In this document: one piece after another, positions 1-8,544 of the stretch
Numbering within the stretch: position 1 is the stretch's first letter
How the letters are laid out: each line of letters starts with the position of its first letter
Assembly (NCBI GenBank): GCA_003024175.1
Contig: MDYQ01000298.1
Span: 1 to 29,155, forward strand
Origin: Planoprotostelium fungivorum
Lineage: Eukaryota; Evosea; Variosea; Cavosteliida; Cavosteliaceae
Reading direction: 5' to 3'
Length of the DNA: 29,155 nucleotides
Translations under genes and position numbers: made by a program
The notes under the pieces: model-generated
Databases searched by the model: none
What the model was told of the DNA's origin: nothing
What the model saw: only the letters and a program-made list of their open reading frames with translations

Positions 1-34
1 GGATGAGATGGATGAGGTAGATGAGAGGATGTCT
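1..34. repeat. GATGAG-type simple repeat at the window edge
   Basis: A run of GGATGAGATG-like units. It is the mirror of the CATCTCATC-rich start of carrier intron 5 near 19680-19712. The left arm therefore begins inside a simple repeat, which is a typical place for an assembly to stop. Confidence 0.7.
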
Positions 35-710
35 CACAGTGGTGGCGACACCAGTGACACAACCGGCCCAGAAGATCTGAGGTACGGAGAGAACATCCTT
101 TCCGATGGGCTTGGTGAACAGACTCTTGGACCATCCGTAAGCTCCGAAGACGATAGCGTACAGAGGTGGCACTCCTGTTTCGTTTGAGTTCACGAAGAAG
201 GTTCTATCGAGTGATGTGATTGAATGTGATTATGATGATGATGATCTTCAGGAGAGGATGTGGAGAAGGATGGTTCACCCGTCAGAGGAGAGCTCATTCC
301 CTTGTATAAACCGAAGAAACCATCGATTTTAACTGTCTTCAAGAAACAATCGACGGCGTTTTTGTAGAGAGGTGGTTGTCCTGGGAGAGGCTTGGGCATG
401 GTCTGCATGCGAACCTTCAACTGTAATTGTGTCAATCACCAAGGTCAGATGGTTGTGTTCTCTCACGGTATCGAGAGGGTGTCCAGCGACTACCAGAGAG
501 GCACCTGGATGCAATGAGATGGAAGTCTATCACGATTCTGTATTACCTCCGACGATTCCAGAGACAAAATCCTTCCATCTGGCTGGAGGAGCGGTCACAG
601 CTGAAATTGTCTTCAGACGATGAAACAAAGTTGAAAAGATGAGATCTACTAAAGCCAAGAGACTCACTCTGGGTGAGCTTTTTCGATTCAGGAGTCTGGC
701 TGGAAGACAT
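1..710 (-). CDS. Mitochondrial carrier (SLC25), left-arm copy, cut by the window edge
   Basis: This is the 5' part of a second copy of the carrier described at 19003-20561. The start codon is at 710-708. The first five exons are present and appear identical to the right copy over the same stretch, covering the N-terminus, the first signature motif (PLDTLKVRMQ) and the start of the second repeat, about 138 residues. The frame is open and splice sites are intact, so nothing marks it as a pseudogene. Whether exons 6-8 exist lies outside the window. It is the third gene outward in the left arm, downstream of the cyclase in the same direction, 289 bp from the cyclase stop. Confidence 0.8.
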
Positions 711-999
711 TGTTTCTGTGATCTCGTCTGAGTTGCCTTCTTTGTTTCGGTTCCCCTGAGTTCCCTGTTCCCGTGATTGGTTATCTACAGCTGACTCGTT
801 GTACACCAACAGATTACATTTTCATCCTCTTTTTTCGATATTTCCACCATGACAACAATATTGATGGTTCCGTCAGCCTCTCAGCACCTCACCAGCTGGC
901 CACCTCTCAACACGTCATCATAGTCTACATTCATATCAGTTTCGCAGAGTGGTTCGAGTTTGAAGTCATCCGATCAGGACAAACGAAGATTCGATCCGT

Positions 1000-3900
1000 T
1001 TATCTCTCTAACACGCCACCCGGTAACCGCTCCACCTCTTCCTTTCTATTCACATACCACGTATTCATCTCTCCCTTTCCCTTGATAAACTGGCCTCTGT
1101 ACGTCAACCTATATACATCCCCTATATCCTTCGCCACTCGTTCCGTTACCTTCTCTCGTCAGCCAGACATCACACTTGACCATCTCACTTGTATCATTCC
1201 AAATTCAGCCGTAGATAACATTCGCGAGCTCGTGTTGATGGTATCTCCCCACATATCGAAGCATAGCCTGGAGCTACCAACGACACCACCAGCACAGGGC
1301 CCTACGTCGATTCCTGCAGACGTCAACACCTCATCATCACGTCACATGGTGATGCAGATCTTAAAGATGACCGACCTGCGTGCCATCTTAAGTCTTCCAA
1401 TGATTCTAATTCTTCTTCCACGTAATGAACGAGTTCGACGAGTCGATTCAGATGGACTCTTCCGTCCAAGCCGCTGATGATCATGAAGGTGTTCTTCACC
1501 CTCTTAATCTTCTCTAATCCCAACGAGACTGTCTTGCGATCGACTCTCATGATGAGGTCCGCGTAAGCGTTGTAGATCCTCAGCGAAGGTGTCACGACCG
1601 TTATATTGAAAAATAAACAGCCACACTTTCAATTCGATCAATCATATGAAGAAGATTACACTCTGTCACCTCTGGATACGTCTGTGCAGCGTAACGAGAG
1701 GCATCTGACATCGTTTCTATCATGTGATCGGGCAGGAGGGATCTGATGAGTCGATCGGCCTTCACTGCGGATTCTCTTGCTAGATCCTCGCTGAACGAAG
1801 CCATGTGCGTCAGATCGTGCACTCTCCTTCCATCGATCGTAAGGGATATCGAGCAGTAGTTGATGTAGTAGAAGAGTGGCAGGAGACACGCTATACTCGG
1901 CTGCAAGATGTGACTGTCCCGAATGAGATGAAAGGAATTTGACATACACTTCACCTCTTCAAGTGTGCGTCGAAAGCGGAGACAACGAGAGCAACGATCA
2001 ATACGATCGTAACGTGGGCGGCGCCTTCAAATCGGCTGAAGATAGTCGTGATGCACGTGTTGGCGAGGGTGATGGTTCCCCTGAGTAGGGTCGAACCCGT
2101 TCGGTCAGAGAGGGACCACAATGCGCCAAAGACAATGATACACCAGACGGTACGCAGGATGATGTGGATCCGTATCAACAACAGACTCATCCTCTTCTTT
2201 CGAACGATGAAGATCTAAAAGTATGAGAAGGTGTATTTGAAGAGAGCGTCGTTTGTGATGTTCTCTCACGTTCAATGCGATGATGGTGAAGGCGGCAATG
2301 TACCAAGGCCACACGAGATGATGACCTACGTCACTGTAATAGACGTGATCGCAGACGAGAAAAACAGCAGTCAGAGTGGCTGTGGTGAGAGCCTGGGCGA
2401 ACAAGATCTTCTTGACGAGCGGACTGACATCCCTCCAATAGTTATCTTCTACATCCTTGTCTCTGTAACTACCCGAATAACGACTCCATTCGAATCGTCT
2501 TGTTTGATCCTGCCTTACGATCAGTTTCGTCAAGGTAAATGTCTTCACCAGGAGTCGTTGTGTGAATGCAGATCGATGTAGGAAGAGAAAATTCTGAGCC
2601 GAATTCTGTCGTTTGACAAAGTCGACGTCGTTTGTGGTCCTCCTGCCCCGTATCTCCACGCAATGAATGTCTTTCTGACTCTTGTATCGATCTACAACTC
2701 TTTTCTCCATGAACTGACGAGCGTCTCAATCTCCGTCTCTCTTTCCTCAACTCACTTGATGATCGTAGTTTTCCTTGTCATGGATATCTCTCCACAGATC
2801 TTCGCTTACCAGGAGAGTTCCAGGCCTGCAGATGGGTTCGAGGTATTCGGTGTCGTAGAAAATAGGGCCGGATACGTCGTAATGCCATCGATTGAGACCG
2901 GTGACACCGTACACGGCCGTACCGCAGTGTATACCGATTCTTAGCGTGAGGTCCTCCTGCTTTCGTCATCGAAACGTTCAGAAAGATGAAAATTCGACGC
3001 GTCGATCGTCATCGACATCAAGATGCTGGGCGTCATCCCATCGTGATGTGGAGGTGATGACGATCAGATCACGTGGAGAAGGATCTGATGTGTTCACCTT
3101 GAGTGAATTTTGTCTCAAGAGCGGGAGGTCTAACAGCTCCAGACCCAATCTCAAGATGGCATTTTTGTGATCTTCGTTTGGAATCGTAACGTTCCCCGCA
3201 CAGATGTAAGAATCTCCTACTGTTCTCACCTGCCATTCATTCAGCCTCATTTGTTAATTCTTTTATTTTAATTCTTTTTCATCCTTTCTCCTCAGATGAT
3301 GCGGACTCACCTTCTCAATTCCATACTTTTCACACAGTTGATCCATGCTCGAGTAGAGTTGATTCAAGAACTCCAACAGATCCGTGGCAGAATGACGAGA
3401 GGACATAGAGGTGAAGCCTACCAAGTCCAAGATGAGGAGTGATGTGTTCTCTTTCTGCAACTGAACGTGAATGCTGTCGCTGTCGCTGTCCAAGACTTTC
3501 TGTGCCAATTCGTTGGGCAGCATATTCAGGAGAAGTTTGATCATCTGAGGAATGTCATCATCGACATCATCCTCTAAAACTGAACCTGTTCGTGTTCTCT
3601 CTCTGCGCGGAATCGGATCTCGTTCTTCTCCTTTTCTTTCACTTGCAGCTGATTACGTCGGCAGATGATCTCACATGGTCTGACGATTCTCACCAGCTCT
3701 AAAGCTCTTTCGAGTGCTTGCTTTGACAATTCGGTAACTACGATAAATACTACGAAAGAGAGGATGTCTCCGGCGATGTCGGCCGCTGGAAGGTGCGAAT
3801 ATATGGACAATCGAACAGAGAGAGCTACGATATGTACGAGACAGAGTCCGGTGACTAATCTGTGATCCCACGCATAGCCGTATCGGACGTCTGCCGAGCA

Positions 3901-4480
3901 TATCAGATGTTAGACCACTTGTAAGTGACTCACTCATCGTATTGCCAATTAAAACGGACGTATCAATCCACTGAAACTCATCACCTCTGCTGGCCCACCA
4001 TATCACGTGGGTATAATGAACCAATAATGCTGTGTTCGCAGCGAAGAGAATGCTATCTGCATGGAAAGAGAGGACGAAGCAGAGAAGAGAGATAGCGACG
4101 ATGATGCTGAGCCCGATTACTGACAGGAATTCAGACATCGAGCTGTAGATCCACACTTACCTTTGCTTATGGCCGCTGGACCGTAGTATGTCGCCGTCAG
4201 TGCCAGCTGTATGATCCAAACCGTCGTATACAGAAACAGATAGATCCTCAACTCAACGATCCTCGTCCTGGCCTTCTTCGTAAACGTCTGTAAATAGGTC
4301 TGCCGTCGGTTATTCGTGTCGATCTTTGCATCATCAAAAGATCTGACTCTTTGTATAGCCCTTCCATCGGTCGATTCGAAGCTATGGCGTTCAGTCTCTC
4401 TTCAACCTCATACTTTCATCACCCGATGTCTACCCCGTCCAGATGTTCCACCATCGCGAAGATGCTGTCGCGGGCCTCAT
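1000..4480 (-). CDS. Transmembrane adenylyl cyclase, left-arm copy
   Basis: Mirror copy of the cyclase at 15287-18713, with 13 exons and a predicted 938 residues. The start codon is at 4480-4478 and the stop at 1002-1000. All 13 exons can be followed and the frame is open. The two copies appear identical except in exons 1-2 and in about 2612-3123 (from the 3' end of exon 6 to the start of exon 8). In that patch the changes are mostly silent; visible replacements include Ala to Ser near the end of exon 6, Met to Ile in the IGMHCG motif, Asp to His, and a few in exon 8 (KDIRC to KDIHC). The intron between exons 6 and 7 is 53 bp longer here than in the right copy. Both C1 metal-binding Asp residues and the C2 Lys/Asp/Asn/Arg set are kept, so I expect an active enzyme. 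Confidence 0.88.
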
Positions 4481-4744
4481 GCGAATGCCGCGGTCCGAGA
4501 ACCGAGAGAAAACTGCCATTCTATTCTTGTCTTCCTGTCTTCAAGCTACAAAGCAATGTGAATTTCAAGCAGTTCTCGATGTCAACACATCAACTGAGAG
4601 CTGCCCCAAAGTAACCATCTCCCTGGCGTACCCGAAGAAACACACCAGTTTGTCAATCGCCTTCAACCAATCTCTCGTGGAATTAATATTCATACAGAGA
4701 ACGAACGGTAACGATGCTCTTTATCTCGTTGTCTTCAAAAGAAG

Positions 4745-5120
4745 ACAAGCAACATCAACGCCATCACTGAGAGAGTGGCTCCTCTGAGGCTCACGGCAGC
4801 GCCGCAGACGGGCGATGTCGCTGTGGTTCCACCATTGAGTGGAGTGCTGGTCGATCCAGTTGACTGGGTAGAGCTGCTAGATGGCTTCGGGCTAGAGGTA
4901 GTGGGTACAGACTGTAGTTGGCATCATAGCCCACGTTGACTCCGGCAGCTGATCGACGTCAGCGTGGATGACAACGCGTCAGCCTCACCTGTACCAAGGT
5001 CTTTTGTCCACAGCGACGATGTATTGAACAGAGGAAGAGGTGTTGGGGGCCGTTAGCTGATATTGGACGGTTCGACTTTGGTGATGGTGATAGTTCCGCT
5101 TGCGATCAAATCCAAGGTCG
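4745..5120 (-). pseudogene. Relic of the glycoprotein gene 3' end
   Basis: Read on the minus strand, this matches the last two exons of the neighbouring glycoprotein gene: the VGYDANYSLYP segment, Ser/Thr stretch, NGGTTATSP and the hydrophobic GPI-signal end. It also keeps the intron before the last exon. A small insertion and several indels break the frame, and similarity stops in the middle of exon 9 near 5120. It lies head-to-tail with the intact gene at 5446-7720, so it is the remains of a tandem duplicate, not a separate gene. Confidence 0.8.
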
Positions 5121-5335
5121 CAACTCCAAAACAACGCAATGGTGACGGTGTATCATCAGGCGTCATCTGAGGTTTTGGTGCTTGAAATGCCACAAGAATA
5201 AGATCTTCTCCACTCTGACATCCTCAAAGCTTCTGTGAGAGATGAATGTTGTTGACACTCGCGAGACTAACATCATCCACGAGATCTCTGCTATCTATGT
5301 GGAAGATGATCTGATTGTCATCGGACCTTGAACCC
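5121..5335. repeat. Copy of the glycoprotein upstream region (about 8060-8240)
   Basis: This stretch resembles 8060-8240, for example the shared pattern around GAATGCCAC...AATAA and the AAGCTTCTGTGAGAGATGA block. It directly follows the truncated gene relic at 4745-5120, and after it the 3' flank of the intact gene begins (the AAAGTAACCATCTCCCTG sequence occurs at both about 4610 and about 5338). It looks like the 5' flank of a deleted tandem gene unit. Confidence 0.6.
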
Positions 5336-5445
5336 TAAAGTAACCATCTCCCTGATAATACACTAGTTCGTCAGTCTATTTCAACCAATTGACTCTGTGA
5401 TATAGAGAACGGTATTGAAATATGATGCTCTTTATCTCGCTGTCT

Positions 5446-7720
5446 TTAAAGGAAGGCAAGCATCATCAACGCCATCACTGAGAGAGTGGCTCCTCTGAGG
5501 CTCACTGCGGCACTGCTGACAGGCGATGTCGCTGTGGTTCCACCATTGAGTGGAGTGCTGGTCGATCCAGTTGACTGGGTAGAGCTGCTGGAGGTTGTGG
5601 GGTACAGACTGTAGTTGGCATCATAGCCCACGTTGACTCCGGCAGCTGATCGACGTCAGCGTGGATGACAACGCGTCAACCCTCACCTGTACCGAGGTTG
5701 GTCGTCACTTGTCCTTGTCCGACAACAGCCACGATGAATTGAACAGAGGAAGAAGTGTTGGACTGCAAGGTGTTGGGGGCCGTTGGGTAATATTGGGCGG
5801 TTCGCTTGCGGCTCTCAAATCCCAAACCGATCTGGCTGTATAAGCTGGTCACTGAACCATTTAGATGGACGGAGACGACGCCGACGTCTGCAGAAAGAGG
5901 AGGGTACTGAAGGACTGTGAGGCCGTTCACGGTGTAGTTCTTTCCGTAGACTCCTTGTCCGTTCATCTTGACTGGGATTCGGTCAGATGCATTCAAAAGG
6001 ACGGTGAGCTCACCGAGAGTAAAGTTGATGTTCATTGGTGTGGGCTGGTCAAACTCGATGGACATGACATCGAAAGCACAGGTGAGAGTGAAGAGACTGG
6101 TGTTCGTGTCTTCATAGTACAAGGTCGATTGAGTCGAGAAGCTGAAGTACACGTTATTGGAAGAGTTGCTGGGAATACCATCTCCTCTGATGCAGTAGCC
6201 CTTAGGTGGCTGAATGACGAAAGCATTGTTCCAAGCGGGGACAGTGAAGGAAGAGTTGGCTGTGACCGTGTAGCACACTGAAGAGTGATGAGTCATCGCT
6301 TCACTCGTCACGGAGACTCACGGCCGAATTGAATGTTGGGGATGTAACCGAAATAGTCGATGGAGAAAGCGCTCGAACTGAAGGATGTCAACGTGACGAA
6401 GCACGACCACGACTCACCAGCTCGTGGGGGAGCCGAGGGGGAGGGGGTTACCGTAGTTTTGAGAGATGATTCCTGCAGGTAAGTTGATGTGGTAGAAGTC
6501 AGGATTGCTGTAAGGGAGAGAGGGTTGGTCTCTGGTGACGTTGATTGTCTGGACTGCACGACGAGTCAGTGTCTTCTCGTTTCGATCGACTCACAAGGTC
6601 CGTCGATTTGTACAGACAAGGAGATGTTGTTGTTGCTGCCGCAGTTGAACACGGTATCGAAACCTCGGTCTGATTGTCTCTGGACCTGAGTGCCATTGAT
6701 GAATCCACCCTCCAATTTCGTGTTGAGCTTGACTAGGGCAAAGTGGTCGGACGTGTTACCGTAGATCTGGCAGGTGGCAGTGTAGTTACCAGAGGTAGAA
6801 ACAGTTAAAGTGGGTTGAGTCTGAGCCGAGATCAGAGTGTAGGACACTTGACCATAGCCCTTCACGGTAGAGCAATAGCTTGGGGCGTACGACTGAGAGA
6901 GAATGAGATGATTTCGTCTGCAGAATCGTGGCTCACGGAAGTCTGTGAGGTTCCCTCTCTCAATAGGACGGCGGTCTCATTCTGAGAAGCGCACAGGTAG
7001 GGACGAACGGGGTAAGTGATGCCCTGGTAGGTCGTGGTGCTGCCCAATAAACCCGAATTGACAGACAGTGGAAAGGTGACGGCAGGAGATGAGAGATAGA
7101 TCAAGTAAGCTGAGAGAATGAGTCGAGTGCGTGTGCGAATGAACTCACGATAGCCTGATGTCGTCACGTTGACGCCAGCCTCTTCATAGTCGATGACGAG
7201 ATAACCGACGTTGACGCGTCCGTTGATGTTGGTGTAGTACGGCACAGAGGAAGAGAACATAAAGACGGTGGGGTTCACCGTGGTGTAGTTCTGTCCCAAT
7301 GTTACTTGCACGATATCTGCATCATCGGTGAGATCACGTGCATTCTGTTCATCTCGCATGGCGATGCACTCACCTGATCTCGATACGGTGACGTTGACTA
7401 ATTCGGGGAAGGTTGTGTTCTGAGAGAAGGGGCTGTAGATTACGACTTGAAAGGTGCTGCAGGTGGCACGACCCCTGGAGAGGTAACCATCGCAGACGGC
7501 CTCCGATGGAAACCCTTCAGTGAGACCTTCCACATCAAACTGCCAGTATGCGGGAGGATTAGAGGTATAGACCGGAGTGAAATAACCAGTCGGTGTGACC
7601 GTGGAGGTCGAGGTGGTATAGAACTGAAGAGGTGAGCTCGTGCTGCGATGATGCGGTGTTGTCACGTACCTGAGCCTGAGACAGAGCGATACAGAGGAGG
7701 ACACAGACGAGACTTCTCAT
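5446..7720 (-). CDS. GPI-anchored glycoprotein, left-arm copy
   Basis: Diverged mirror copy of the gene at 12570-14836, with the same ten-exon plan. It starts at 7720 with a signal peptide (MRSLVCVLLCIALSQAQ) and ends at 5446 after a Ser/Thr-rich stretch and a short hydrophobic tail with no charged residues at the very end, as in GPI-anchor signals. Many N-x-S/T sites are present. In the 211-residue stretch I compared, about a dozen positions differ from the right copy, including some glycosylation and charge changes. The frame is open through all joins I checked, so both copies look functional. I do not recognise the ectodomain family. It shares an 824-bp divergent upstream region with the ankyrin/F-box gene. 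Confidence 0.8.
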
Positions 7721-7827
7721 CTTGTTGGCGCCGGCGAGAATGATTTCGGTCACCTCAGCGTTCAGGGATATTTTTAGTAAGATCTCCCTTTTGATATTGC
7801 GATTTCGCACGTAACAACAGGAACACG

Positions 7828-7873
7828 TCAGATCTAAGCTCAATTGAGGTGCTACCGGCAAGCTTAGATCTGA
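7828..7873. promoter_or_regulatory. 13-bp inverted repeat upstream of the glycoprotein gene
   Basis: TCAGATCTAAGCT (7828-7840) and its exact reverse complement AGCTTAGATCTGA (7861-7873) are separated by 20 bp. The element lies about 110 bp upstream of the glycoprotein start codon and is kept in the diverged right arm (12416-12462). Conservation across diverged flanks suggests a protein-binding site or cruciform, but function is inference. Confidence 0.5.
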
Positions 7874-8119
7874 TTGAGGGGAACAAGATGCAGAAATTCT
7901 TTAGAAATGAGATGATTGAAAGGAATCTACACTGTACTTTTGTGGACTTGAGAAGGTCCTCTATCGATCTCTTTCTGCTTGCCTCCCGCGTTCGTGCGGC
8001 GTGATCATTCGGCTCTGTATGGTGTATTTGAGTCGGGTTTCATGGCTCAGCCCCATCACTATGAATTGTCTAGTGTAATGGCAACGATGCATCAAGGGAA
8101 ACTTAGTATTTGAGAACTC

Positions 8120-8240
8120 GAATGCCACAGAAATAACGTCTTTTCCACTCCAACATCTTCGAAGCTTCTCTGAGAGATGAGGTGGACACATTCGAGGTGG
8201 ACCGACCAACCACGAGATCTCTTCTATCCACGTGGTGAAG
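8120..8240 (+). pseudogene. Ankyrin-gene exon fragment in the intergenic region
   Basis: The block ATCTTCGAAGCTTCTCTGAG, followed by AGATGAGGTGG, resembles 9074-9105 in exon 3 of the ankyrin/F-box gene (ATCTTCGAAGCATCTCTGAG, then AGGTGACGTGC). In frame it would read IFEASLRDEVDTFEV against IFEASLRGDVRALE. Mirrored at about 12105-12230. It is a short relic of a related gene, not part of a current model. Confidence 0.5.
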
Positions 8241-8544
8241 ACAATCGATGCCTTTATAAATTGATCTTCAAAGAAGGGCGAGACAACATGTGTCTGATAG
8301 AACAGTCCACACTTAGTGTCTAGTCTCGGCATATGTTTAAGAAAGATAATTTGTGACGACAGCCACAACCACACAAATATCGTCGCTGACGAAATGGCAG
8401 ACAATACCCTGACGGATCCCGGGCAAGCCGATCGCAACACGATTGTCTTCTTTTCATCCAGGACTAACAGCAGACAAGGTGATTTGATGGTGCCTGTGAC
8501 TCATCTTCTTGAAGATGGACGACACCTGCTAAATCGGCGCGCAG

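Larger units (their letters stand above)
7721..8544. promoter_or_regulatory. Divergent intergenic region, glycoprotein / ankyrin-F-box
   Basis: 824 bp between two start codons pointing away from each other, so it must hold both promoters. It contains a 13-bp inverted repeat near the glycoprotein start and, at about 8120-8240, a stretch resembling ankyrin-gene exon 3. The mirror region is 11667-12569. About 60-70 bp around 8405-8475 has no counterpart in the right arm, an insertion here or a deletion there. I see no clear TATA box I would trust. Confidence 0.6.

Noticed and set aside
773-1477. 234-codon plus-strand frame (mirrored at 18236-18940)
   Set aside because: It lies antisense to the last exons of the cyclase and the cyclase-carrier gap, has no domain pattern, and its mirror copy is identical only because the DNA is.
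5865-6281. 138-codon plus-strand frame
   Set aside because: Antisense shadow of glycoprotein exons 8-9; codons mirror the N-x-T-rich coding strand.
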